Source: Hyphomonas sp. (GTDB taxonomy: Bacteria; Pseudomonadota; Alphaproteobacteria; Caulobacterales; Hyphomonadaceae). Taken from it: a stretch of 7,087 nt of DNA. Made by a program: the position numbers and the translations under genes. Location: NCBI GenBank assembly GCA_003486945.1, contig DNFL01000171.1, positions 1 to 7,087 on the forward strand, in the 5' to 3' direction. The notes under the pieces were generated by a model that saw only the letters and a program-made list of their open reading frames with translations, ran no database searches and was not told the DNA's origin. Shown piece after piece: positions 1-6,064 of the stretch; the first letter of the stretch is position 1; each line of letters begins with the position of its first letter.

Positions 1-1183
1 CCCGGTCACGTTTCTCTTCCGGCGGTAGGTCCTTCAGCTCGTCAAGCAGGCCTTCCGGCATGAACTCCTTCACGTCCTGCTTGATCATCTTCAGCACGAA
101 GCCCCAGGACTTCTCGTCCGCCGGCGAGACCAGCGTATAGCTTTCCCCGCTGCGGCCCGCGCGGCCTGTGCGGCCGATACGGTGGATATAGTCTTCATCC
201 TTGGGCGGAGGACCGAAATTGAACACATGGCCGACATCCGGGATGTCGAGCCCGCGCGCGGCCACATCCGAGGCGACCAGCAGCTTCAGGTTTCCATCGC
301 GGAAGCGTTGCAGCGTTTCCATGCGCACGCTTTGCGGCAGGTCGCCGTGGATCGGCGCGGCATCATGGCCATGCTTGGTCAGCGAAGCAGCCACCACATC
401 CACCTCAACCTTGCGGTTGCAGAACACGATGCCGTTCTTGACATTGCAGCTTTCGATCACGCGGCGCAGCGCCGTGCGGCGGGCCTTGCCATCGTTCGTG
501 GGCAGATGAACCACATGCTGGGTGATCGTCTGGGCAGCGTCCGTCGGGCGCGCCACCTCGATCTTCTTCGGGTCTCTCTGGAAGGTCTTGGCAAGGCGCT
601 GGATATCGGTCGGGAAGGTTGCCGAGAACAGCAGCGTCTGGCGGTTGGCCGGCAGCTTGGAGCAGATCTTCTCGATGTCCGGAATGAAGCCCATGTCGAG
701 CATCCGGTCTGCCTCGTCGATGATCAGCGTCTCGACGCCCATCATCAGCAGCTTGCCGCGATCAAACTGGTCCATCAGCCGGCCCGGCGTCGCGATCAGC
801 ACGTCCACGCCGCGCTGCAGCAGCACTTCCTGATCCTTGAAGCTCACGCCGCCGATCAGCAGCGCCATCGTCAGCTTCAGGTATTTGCCATACTTCTCGA
901 AATTCTCGGCCACCTGCGCGGCAAGTTCGCGCGTCGGGCAGAGGATCAGGCAGCGCGGCATGCGGGCCCGCGCGCGTCCGGTCGACAGGCGCTGGATCAT
1001 CGGCAGCACGAAGGCCGCCGTCTTGCCGGTGCCGGTCTGTGCAATGCCGGTCACGTCGCCGCCCATCGCGATATGCGGAATGGCTTCAGCCTGGATCGGG
1101 GTGGGAATGGTGTAACCGGCTTCGGTCACGGCCTTGAGAATGTTCTCGGTGAGGCCAAGATCCGCGAATGTTACTTGAGTCAA
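1..1183 (-). CDS. DEAD-box ATP-dependent RNA helicase, RhlE-like (C-terminus beyond window)
   Basis: Cytoplasmic ATP-driven RNA unwinding enzyme; relatives act in ribosome assembly, RNA decay and cold adaptation. 394 codons are present and the frame is still open at the left edge, so the basic C-terminal tail is missing. All core motifs are visible in order: an aromatic F6 followed 17 residues later by the Q motif GYTIPTPIQ (23-31), motif I AQTGTGKT (48-55), PTREL (83-87), GG (111-112), TPGR (132-135), motif II DEAD (156-159), SAT (187-189), ARGLD (309-313) and motif VI HRIGRTGR (334-341). Both RecA-like domains are therefore complete and probably active. The chosen start is TTG at 1183 (product begins MTQVTFADLGL): an in-frame TGA lies upstream with no ATG between, and GGAGA sits about 10 bases before the TTG. 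The family call is firm. RhlE is the closest named type I recognise, but RhlE, CsdA and RhlB cannot be separated safely without the tail. Confidence 0.96.
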   Translation of the reverse strand, partial: MTQVTFADLGLTENILKAVTEAGYTIPTPIQAEAIPHIAMGGDVTGIAQTGTGKTAAFVLPMIQRLSTGRARARMPRCLILCPTRELAAQVAENFEKYGKYLKLTMALLIGGVSFKDQEVLLQRGVDVLIATPGRLMDQFDRGKLLMMGVETLIIDEADRMLDMGFIPDIEKICSKLPANRQTLLFSATFPTDIQRLAKTFQRDPKKIEVARPTDAAQTITQHVVHLPTNDGKARRTALRRVIESCNVKNGIVFCNRKVEVDVVAASLTKHGHDAAPIHGDLPQSVRMETLQRFRDGNLKLLVASDVAARGLDIPDVGHVFNFGPPPKDEDYIHRIGRTGRAGRSGESYTLVSPADEKSWGFVLKMIKQDVKEFMPEGLLDELKDLPPEEKRDR

Positions 1184-1380
1184 AGGGGTGGTTCTCCGGG
1201 ATGTCTGGTTGATTTGCCTGGCCGCCCGGATTGGCGGCTCTCATCCTGCAACTTCAGATCCCCATGACCCGAAAGGCTGCAGCCGGGCGAATCCCATGCC
1301 CGGAACATTTGATGCGGTGCACATAATGCAAATTTCCGCGCACGGAAAGCCGCTTTGTGGAAATCTTTTCACATCCGCTG
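1184..1380 (-). promoter_or_regulatory. Helicase upstream region / structured 5' leader
   Basis: This 197-base gap lies between the stop of the zinc-ribbon gene and the TTG of the helicase, both on the minus strand. It contains three perfect 6-bp inverted repeats: GCCGCC/GGCGGC (1221-1226 with 1233-1238), CCGGGC/GCCCGG (1283-1288 with 1298-1303) and TTTCCG/CGGAAA (1333-1338 with 1343-1348). I see no protein-coding gene here and no clear sigma-70 promoter. An AT-richer patch around 1310-1332 is the most likely place for one. The two GC-rich hairpins lie where the helicase mRNA leader would be if transcription starts near there. Whether they regulate translation or are chance in GC-rich DNA is not decided by the sequence. 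Confidence 0.4.
1333..1348. repeat. Short palindrome TTTCCG-N4-CGGAAA upstream of the helicase
   Basis: A perfect 6-bp inverted repeat with a 4-base spacer (cgca on the plus strand) lies about 150 bases upstream of the helicase start and 33 bases past the zinc-ribbon stop. Its symmetry and size would suit a dimeric regulator's operator. It has no T-run, so it is unlikely to be a terminator. A 6-bp repeat can arise by chance, so confidence in any function is low. Confidence 0.25.
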
Positions 1381-2076
1381 TTAAGGCTGCAGCGTCCGGT
1401 AATTCAGCACATCCTGGTGCAGCTCCTCCAGGACGCGCTTCGAGCGGCCCCAGTCGCTGCTCTGTCCGGGGAACACCACCGCGCTCGACACCAGCGTACC
1501 TTCCGGCTTGCGCTCCAGCGTCAGCGTCAGCTTGCCCTTTGAGGTCGTCAGGCTGGAGGGCACATCGGCCTCCACCACGCAGCCATCGGCCGCCTCATGG
1601 ATCGCCACCACCGTCTGGCTCCGGCTCGCCAGCGAGCAGAGGATCGCCGCCAGCGTCCGCCCGAACCCCGTCGCATAGCCGTTGCGCGTTTCCTTGCCGA
1701 CCTTGACACCCATCTTGGCATAGAAGCCCGGCGCATACTCGGCGATCAGCTTGGTCGCCGCGGTCTCCGCGCCCGCCAGCCCCAGCACCGGCGCCGCCAG
1801 CTTCAGGAATTCGTCCGCCGACATGCCCGCCTTGCTGGCTTTCGACGCGCTTGCGATCAGGTCCTTGACCTCCGGATGGCTCAGCACGACGCGGTAATTC
1901 GTCGTCTCCCGCCAGTCCTCCAGCGGCACCGCAGGGGCGGGTGCAGGCACAGAACTTTCCGGCGCAGCAAACGCCATCGGCGCCGCGCTCACCGCCGCTC
2001 CGTCCAGCCGCGCGCCGCACCCGGCGCAAAATTTGTGATCAGGCGCAGCCTTCGCGCCGCATTGCGTGCAGTACAT
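1381..2076 (-). CDS. Uncharacterised protein with N-terminal zinc ribbon
   Basis: 231 residues. The first 21 contain two CxxC knuckles (C3/C6 and C17/C20, as CTQCG and CAGCG), a classic single-zinc ribbon that starts right at the N-terminus and so supports the ATG at 2076. Residues about 22-51 are a flexible Ala/Pro-rich linker. Residues about 55-231 form a mixed, globular-looking domain I do not recognise. It has an Ala/Lys-rich helical stretch (about 68-95), a second helical stretch with GFGRTLAAILCSLASRS (137-153), and what look like beta strands (about 155-200, including KLTLTLERKPEG). No signal peptide or membrane span is visible, so it is probably cytoplasmic. The gene follows sodB by 45 bases in the same direction, so co-transcription is possible. 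A ribbon joined to an unrelated domain by a loose linker suggests a protein- or nucleic-acid-binding adaptor, but that is only inference. Confidence 0.88.
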   Translation of the reverse strand: MYCTQCGAKAAPDHKFCAGCGARLDGAAVSAAPMAFAAPESSVPAPAPAVPLEDWRETTNYRVVLSHPEVKDLIASASKASKAGMSADEFLKLAAPVLGLAGAETAATKLIAEYAPGFYAKMGVKVGKETRNGYATGFGRTLAAILCSLASRSQTVVAIHEAADGCVVEADVPSSLTTSKGKLTLTLERKPEGTLVSSAVVFPGQSSDWGRSKRVLEELHQDVLNYRTLQP

Positions 2077-2084
2077 GCCGAGGT

Positions 2085-2111
2085 GTCCCCTCTCCTCTCC
2101 GGAGAGGGGAC
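2085..2111 (-). repeat. Perfect 11-bp hairpin between sodB and the zinc-ribbon gene, covering its Shine-Dalgarno
   Basis: Arms GTCCCCTCTCC (2085-2095) and GGAGAGGGGAC (2101-2111) are exact complements around a 5-base loop. The hairpin starts 11 bases after the sodB stop codon and ends 8 bases before the zinc-ribbon ATG. Read on the minus strand, the second arm carries the purine-rich GGAGAGGGG, the only plausible ribosome binding site, so folding would hide it. No T-run follows, so it is not a canonical intrinsic terminator. It could instead be an mRNA 3'-end stabiliser for sodB or a copy of a short dispersed palindromic repeat. Confidence 0.7.
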
Positions 2112-2121
2112 CTTAGCGGAT

Positions 2122-2730
2122 TCACGCGCCCGCGTCAGCGAGGTTCTGGTTGGCAAAGTCCCAGTTCACGAGACTGCTCAGGAAGGTGTCGATGTAATCG
2201 GGGCGGCGATTGCGGAAGTCGATATAATAGGCATGCTCCCACACATCGATCGTCAGCAGCGGCGTCGTGCCGGCTTCCGTCAGCGGCGTTTCGGCATTCG
2301 GCGTCTTCGAGATCACCAGCTTGCCATCCTTGTATGACAGCCAGGCCCAGCCGGAGCCGAACTGTGTCAGCGCCGCCTGCTTGAACTCCTTTACGAAATT
2401 GTCATAGCCGCCCAGGTCCCGGTCGATCAGCCCGGCCACCTTGCCATACGGCTTGCCGCCGCCGCCCGGCTTCATCGAGTGCCAGTAGAACGTGTGGTTC
2501 CAGATCTGGGCAGAGTTGTTGAAGATGCCGGCCTTGGCCTTGTCGCCGGCGGAATCCTTGATCACCGCTTCCAGCGAGGCATTCTCGTGCGGCGTGCCCG
2601 CGAGCAGGCCGTTGAGGTTGGTCACATAAGCCTGATGGTGCTTGCCGTAATGGAAGTCCAGCGTCTCCGGCGAGATGTGCGGCAGCAGCGCGTCCTTGGC
2701 ATAGGGCAGGTCGGGCAGGGTGAAGGCCAT
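2122..2730 (-). CDS. sodB: Iron superoxide dismutase
   Basis: Converts superoxide to hydrogen peroxide and oxygen in the cytoplasm; there is no export signal. The 202 residues match the usual length of about 195-205. The four metal ligands are H27 (in FHYGKHHQAY), H79 (in WNHTFYW), D162 and H166 (in DVWEHAY). The second-shell residues H31 and Y35 are also present. Iron rather than manganese preference is indicated by Q75 in AQIWNHTFYW, where manganese enzymes have Gly and carry the glutamine elsewhere. The start at 2730 (MAFTLPDLPY) fits the family N-terminus and has AAGGA about 9 bases upstream. An in-frame ATG at 2832 would add 34 unrelated residues and overlap the divergent gene, so it was not used. 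The promoter must lie in the 59-base gap to that divergent gene or just inside it. Function is near certain; metal choice is from sequence only. Confidence 0.97.
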   Translation of the reverse strand: MAFTLPDLPYAKDALLPHISPETLDFHYGKHHQAYVTNLNGLLAGTPHENASLEAVIKDSAGDKAKAGIFNNSAQIWNHTFYWHSMKPGGGGKPYGKVAGLIDRDLGGYDNFVKEFKQAALTQFGSGWAWLSYKDGKLVISKTPNAETPLTEAGTTPLLTIDVWEHAYYIDFRNRRPDYIDTFLSSLVNWDFANQNLADAGA

Positions 2731-2789
2731 GAGGGAAGTTCCTTTCTCGCGGATTTTGGTGTCTTTCGCTTCGCAGCGGTTTCGCACAT
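2731..2789. promoter_or_regulatory. Compact divergent promoter region, sodB / NDUFAF6-like gene
   Basis: Only 59 bases separate the two divergent start codons, so both promoters must sit here or overlap the neighbouring coding sequence. The sodB ribosome binding site (AAGGA on the minus strand, about 2738-2743) occupies one side. I do not see convincing -35/-10 hexamers for either direction. No obvious iron-responsive (Fur or Irr) operator is visible. The plus-strand gene has little or no leader with a Shine-Dalgarno sequence, so it may be transcribed leaderless. Confidence 0.4.
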
Positions 2790-3449
2790 ATGGGGTCCAT
2801 GTCAAACGAGACCAGACCCCTGACCCGCACACCCTGGGCCGAAATCGACAAGCGCGTGCGCCGTGTGGACGAAGACCGCTGGATCTCCAGCCGCTTCGCC
2901 CCGCCGCCCCAGCGCCGCGCCCTTACCGCGCTCTACGCGCTCGCTTATGAACTGGTGCGCGTCCAGGAAGTCGTCTCGGAAGAAACCCTCGGCCTCATCC
3001 GATTCCAGTGGTGGCGCGAAGCCATCACCGAACTCGAAGAGGGCCGCCCGGCACGCGGCCATGATGTCTGCATGGCCCTCGGCGAGGAAATCGCTGCCGG
3101 CCGCCTGAAAGCCGGTGCCCTGCAGAAACTCGTCGATGGCTACCAGACCGCCTTCACCGATCAGGACCGTTCGAAAGAGCCCGAAGCCTGGATCGCGCTG
3201 ACCGCCGCCAACATCCTCATCCCCGTCCATAACTGGGCCGAAGAGATCCGCGGCGTCTCCGCCGCCTACGCTGCCTCCCGCCGCAAGGCGACGCAGGCCT
3301 TCGGCCCGCACGTCACCCCGGCCCCCAAACCGCTGCGCCCCGCCATCGCCCATTTCCGCCTCCGCAAACTCTACTGCGAAGGCCGCACCCCAAACCCGCT
3401 GACCAAACGCTTCTCCATCATGAAAGCCATGAACACCGGCGAAGTGTAG
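2790..3449 (+). CDS. Short squalene/phytoene synthase-family protein, NDUFAF6-like
   Basis: 219 residues (216 if the second ATG at 2799 is used; neither has a good Shine-Dalgarno). The N-terminal half matches the all-helical trans-isoprenyl-synthase fold of NDUFAF6-type proteins: DEDRW, SSRFAP, then a block reading LYALAYELVRVQEVVSEE followed by LGLIRFQWWREAI (about residues 48-79). Human NDUFAF6 has a closely similar block ([20 protein letters not shown], then MRMQFWKK). NDUFAF6 is a respiratory complex I assembly factor, so a similar role is plausible in this bacterium. True squalene and phytoene synthases need two Asp-rich DxxxD motifs for diphosphate binding; neither is present, so prenyl synthase activity is unlikely. 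The C-terminal half is shorter than the roughly 270-330 residues usual for relatives, as if a central-to-late helical section were missing, although the last 40 residues still resemble the family end. The gene diverges from sodB and converges on trmFO. Confidence 0.85.
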   Translation: MGSMSNETRPLTRTPWAEIDKRVRRVDEDRWISSRFAPPPQRRALTALYALAYELVRVQEVVSEETLGLIRFQWWREAITELEEGRPARGHDVCMALGEEIAAGRLKAGALQKLVDGYQTAFTDQDRSKEPEAWIALTAANILIPVHNWAEEIRGVSAAYAASRRKATQAFGPHVTPAPKPLRPAIAHFRLRKLYCEGRTPNPLTKRFSIMKAMNTGEV

Positions 3450-3465
3450 CCCGCGCGAAACCTGC

Positions 3466-3495
3466 AAAAAGCCGGAAACGCCTTTAACGGCCGGC
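3466..3495 (-). terminator. Possible intrinsic terminator for trmFO, minus strand
   Basis: Read on the minus strand, GCCGG (3495-3491) can pair with CCGGC (3475-3471) across a 15-base loop, followed at once by TTTTT (3470-3466). It lies 17 bases past the stop of the converging plus-strand gene, where it would keep trmFO transcripts from running into that gene. The 5-bp stem and long loop make it weak, and it is over 220 bases from the trmFO stop. Confidence 0.35.
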
Positions 3496-3550
3496 AAAGC
3501 GCGCAGCAAAAAAAGCGCGAGCGAAACAACACTCGCTGAAACCTCCCGAA

Positions 3551-3629
3551 GCTCATCCTTGCGAAGTCGAAGGAGAGCGGGCGCGCCTCCCCCTGCCTTC
3601 GCAGGAGTCTGCGATCTTCGAGAGGCGCG
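3551..3629. repeat. Composite palindromic intergenic element
   Basis: Two structures sit side by side in the gap between the NDUFAF6-like gene and trmFO. The first pairs GCTCATCCTT (3551-3560) with AAGGAGAGC (3570-3578) with a single bulged base. The second has outer arms CGCGCCTC (3582-3589) and GAGGCGCG (3622-3629) enclosing a smaller hairpin CCTGC/GCAGG (3592-3596 with 3601-3605). The wording (CATCCTT...GAAGGA, CCTGC...GCAGG, GAGGCGCG) resembles short palindromic repeats that recur between genes in many alphaproteobacterial genomes. Only one copy lies in this window, so the repeat status is inferred. The rest of the 3450-3718 gap shows no gene. Confidence 0.5.
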
Positions 3630-3718
3630 AGCGTTGGGAAAGCGCAGGAGTTGGGCCCTTAGATGCGCTGCGCGTATCGAGCGTCACGATGGAAACGATC
3701 AATCCCGAAAGGAAAAAC

Positions 3719-5116
3719 CTAAGCCGCCACCATTTCCCCGGCCAGCCAGGCATCAAAGTCCGCCAGCGCGCGCACGGCCTGCGCCATTTTCTTGGCCTTG
3801 CCCTTGTCCTTGCCGCGCAGACGTTTGCCGAATTCGTCCGTCGTCGGATAATCTTCGATATCCGGGAAAAGGCCGAAATTCACGTTCATCGGCTGGAAAG
3901 TCTGGCCTTCCGCCAGATGTCCGCCGGTGATGTGATTGACGAGGGCGCCCATCGCCGTTGTCGCCGGCGGCGGCTCCAGTTTCCGGCCCAGCCGTTCCGC
4001 CGCCGCAAGCCGGCCTGCCAGCAATCCCATCGCCGAGCTTTCGACATAGCCCTCAACGCCGGTCACTTGCCCCGCAAAGCGCAGGCGCGGCATCGTCTTC
4101 ATACGGAGCTGTCTGTCGAGCAGTTTCGGTGAGTTCAGGAACGTGTTGCGGTGAATGCCGCCAAGGCGCGCAAACTCCGCGTTCTCAAGACCGGGGATCA
4201 TCCGGAAGATGTCCGTCTGCGCCGCATACTTCAGTTTCGTCTGGAAACCGACCATGTTCCAGAGCGTGCCCAGCGCATTGTCCTGCCGCAGCTGCACAAT
4301 CGCATGCGCCTTCACCGTCGGATTGTGCGGATTGGTAAGTCCAACCGGCTTCATCGGCCCGAAGCGCAAGGTCTCGCGCCCACGCTCGGCCATCACTTCG
4401 ATGGGCAGACAGCCTTCAAAGTAGGGCGTGTTCTTTTCCCAGTCGCGGAACTCCGTTTTCGGCGCGGCGAGCAGGGCGTCAAGGAAGCGATTATACTCTT
4501 CCTCCGTCATCGGACAATTGATGTAGGCCGCCGTATCACCCGCAGGCCCGGCCTTGTCATACCGGCTCTGGCGCCAGGCTTTGCTCATGTCGACCGAGTC
4601 GAAATACACAATCGGCGCGATGGCATCGAAGAAGGCGAGATCGGTTTCGCCCGTATGCGCGCGCACGGCTTCCGCCAGCGCAATCGAGGTCAGCGGCCCG
4701 GTCGCGACAATCACCGAGTCCCATTCTTCCGGCGGAATGCCAGCGATTTCCTCGCGCACGATCGTCACGTTCGGATGCGCTTCCAGCTTCGCCGTCACCG
4801 CTTCGGCAAACCCTTCCCGGTCTACCGCCAGCGCGCTGCCCGCAGGCACCTGATGCACCTTCGCGGTGGAAATGATCAGCCCGTTCGCGCGGCGCATTTC
4901 CTCGTGCAGCACACCGACCGCGTTCGTCCGGTGATCGTCCGAGCGGAAGGAGTTGGAACAGACAAGCTCGGCCAGCTTGTCGGTCTGGTGCGCATCGGTG
5001 CCGCGCACGCCGCGCATTTCGTGCAGGATGACGGGCACGCCCGCCTCGGCGATCTGCCAGCTGGCTTCGGAGCCGGCCATGCCGCCGCCGATTACATGGA
5101 TGGGTTTCAGGGTCAT
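3719..5116 (-). CDS. trmFO: Folate-dependent tRNA (uracil-54-C5) methyltransferase TrmFO
   Basis: Makes 5-methyluridine at position 54 of the tRNA T-loop, using methylenetetrahydrofolate as carbon donor and FAD as reductant, in the cytoplasm. 465 residues, within the usual range of about 430-480. The N-terminal FAD site is [13 protein letters not shown] (residues 7-19). The signature around C53 ([11 protein letters not shown]) and a second cysteine C236 ([10 protein letters not shown]) match the two conserved catalytic-region cysteines of the family (C53 and C226 in Bacillus). The C-terminal FAD-binding block is [19 protein letters not shown] (346-364). The start at 5116 is fixed by the Rossmann motif only a few residues inside. 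No strong Shine-Dalgarno precedes it; the nearest is GGAAGG about 13 bases away, behind a run of C. It is divergent from the membrane-protein gene on its right and convergent with the gene on its left. It is not related by function to either neighbour. Confidence 0.98.
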   Translation of the reverse strand: MTLKPIHVIGGGMAGSEASWQIAEAGVPVILHEMRGVRGTDAHQTDKLAELVCSNSFRSDDHRTNAVGVLHEEMRRANGLIISTAKVHQVPAGSALAVDREGFAEAVTAKLEAHPNVTIVREEIAGIPPEEWDSVIVATGPLTSIALAEAVRAHTGETDLAFFDAIAPIVYFDSVDMSKAWRQSRYDKAGPAGDTAAYINCPMTEEEYNRFLDALLAAPKTEFRDWEKNTPYFEGCLPIEVMAERGRETLRFGPMKPVGLTNPHNPTVKAHAIVQLRQDNALGTLWNMVGFQTKLKYAAQTDIFRMIPGLENAEFARLGGIHRNTFLNSPKLLDRQLRMKTMPRLRFAGQVTGVEGYVESSAMGLLAGRLAAAERLGRKLEPPPATTAMGALVNHITGGHLAEGQTFQPMNVNFGLFPDIEDYPTTDEFGKRLRGKDKGKAKKMAQAVRALADFDAWLAGEMVAA

Positions 5117-5199
5117 GGGGGGTGAAATGCCTTCCCCGGTACCGGCGCGTCAAGATGGCGTTTGCCCTTCCTCTGCCGCAGGCTTATCTGGCGGACATC
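5117..5199. promoter_or_regulatory. Divergent intergenic region, trmFO / membrane-protein gene
   Basis: These 83 bases separate the trmFO start from the preferred start of the rightward membrane-protein gene, so they should hold both promoters. A perfect 10-bp palindrome CCGGTACCGG lies at 5136-5145. A TTGACG hexamer (minus strand, 5153-5148) would be a good -35 for trmFO, but the base string 17 further on (GCATTT) is a poor -10. I could not settle on a promoter in either direction. Confidence 0.35.
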
Positions 5200-5997
5200 A
5201 TGACGGTACGCATTTCCGCCCTCAACCTTGCGAAGGAAGGCTGGCGCCACGGCCTTGGCGCATTGGTGCCAAACCTGCGCTGGCTCGGCTTGTTCGCGCT
5301 GGCGGGCGGCTTTTACAGCGCCGCGCTACATCTGGAGGGCAATCTCGCCGCGCCGTTCGCGATGATCGTCGCCACCTTCCTCGCAGGTGTACAGTTTTCG
5401 CGCGGTGTGTATCGCAGCCTGATCGGCCCGCGGAAGGGCGGCTTCCTGAACCTCGCCCATGCGAACCTCGCGGTCTACTTCGTGTATCTCATCCTGCTGG
5501 TCGTCATCGTTCCGTTGCTCAACATCATGCTGGGCATCCTGATCCGGGCGAAAGGCACGTTCGATCTCGGCAAAGACTCGTCAGCCGACCTGGTGCAGCA
5601 AGCGACGTTGGATCTGATCCCCACATCCTACGGCCTCGTTTTTATCCTGCTGAACCTCGCCGCCTTCGCCATTCTCGCCTGGCTCGCGCTGCGGCTTTGC
5701 CTGATCGGCGCCGCCACCATTGACCGGGGCGAAACGCATGTCTTCCGCGCCTATTCCTGGACAAACGGCCACGTGCTGAAACTCGGCGCCGCCGCACTCG
5801 CAACCCACGCCTCGCCCTTTGCGGCTGCCGTCGCGGCTAACATGGCCCTGCGCGCCGTGGTTCCGGACACTGCCATCGGCCATGTCATCGAAGGCGCCGG
5901 CGGCATTCTCCTCTTCGCCCCCTTCATCCTCGCCGGCCACGGCATGGCCGCCGCAGCCTATCGCCGCTTGAGACCCGAAGCGGCCGCGCCGCAATAG
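5200..5997 (+). CDS. Predicted multi-span inner-membrane protein, unknown function
   Basis: 265 residues from ATG 5200. About six hydrophobic segments are visible: roughly 26-44, 51-66, 89-115, 145-170, 193-213 and 230-250. A short cytoplasmic-looking basic stretch follows the second (RGVYRSLIGPRKG), and a polar loop with KGTFDLGKDSS lies between the third and fourth. Near the end of the fourth is RLCLIGAATIDRGE, then a W at 187 (FRAYSWTNGH) leading into the next span, a layout repeated in the next gene. No catalytic motif, signal peptidase site or named domain is recognised. The frame stays open upstream to ATG 5155 and GTG 5122. I prefer 5200 because GGCGGA lies 4 bases upstream and the first span then begins about 25 residues in, as in the neighbour. 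Transport, lipid or envelope roles are possible, but nothing in the sequence chooses among them. Confidence 0.85.
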   Translation: MTVRISALNLAKEGWRHGLGALVPNLRWLGLFALAGGFYSAALHLEGNLAAPFAMIVATFLAGVQFSRGVYRSLIGPRKGGFLNLAHANLAVYFVYLILLVVIVPLLNIMLGILIRAKGTFDLGKDSSADLVQQATLDLIPTSYGLVFILLNLAAFAILAWLALRLCLIGAATIDRGETHVFRAYSWTNGHVLKLGAAALATHASPFAAAVAANMALRAVVPDTAIGHVIEGAGGILLFAPFILAGHGMAAAAYRRLRPEAAAPQ

Positions 5998-6004
5998 TCC
6001 GAGA

Positions 6005-6034
6005 TTGATTGCAGGGCCCGAACGCGGCTAGACT
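6005..6034 (+). promoter_or_regulatory. Candidate sigma-70-type promoter for the second membrane-protein gene
   Basis: TTGATT (6005-6010) and TAGACT (6029-6034) are 18 bases apart, each matching four of six consensus positions. The -10 lies in a GCTAGA context resembling alphaproteobacterial housekeeping promoters. Transcription would start near 6041, giving a leader of about 24 bases with the Shine-Dalgarno sequence in it. If correct, the second membrane gene has its own promoter in addition to any read-through from the first, which ends 67 bases upstream. Confidence 0.4.
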
Positions 6035-6064
6035 CTCCGAATTGGTCCGTGGAGGGAGCAAGCC

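Noticed and set aside
182..1267. Long plus-strand open frame across the helicase gene
   Set aside because: It is antisense to a helicase with every core motif intact. Its Arg/His/Gln/Ala-rich product is typical of the shadow frames of GC-rich genes.
1352..1368. Possible DnaA box (ATTTCCACA on the minus strand)
   Set aside because: It differs at two positions from TTATCCACA, is single, and has no AT-rich unwinding region or origin-type neighbours.
3501..3519. CGCGC...A-run...GCGCG hairpin after the NDUFAF6-like gene
   Set aside because: The A-run is in the loop rather than after the stem, and no T-run follows in either direction, so it is not a terminator.
3700..3740. T-run just after the trmFO stop as a terminator
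   Set aside because: Only a 4-bp stem with a 12-base loop, inside the coding end, can be drawn ahead of the T-run.
3553..3756. Small minus-strand open frame in the convergent gap
   Set aside because: It overlaps the end of trmFO and runs through the palindromic repeat. The peptide is Arg/Ser-rich with no ribosome binding site or recognisable motif.
4151..5125. 324-codon plus-strand open frame opposite trmFO
   Set aside because: It mirrors trmFO codon bias, gives a low-complexity Arg/His/Gly-rich product, and has no start signal of its own.
5162..5189. TTGCCC and TTATCT as a promoter for the first membrane gene
   Set aside because: The -10 candidate matches only two of six consensus positions and would leave almost no leader before ATG 5200.
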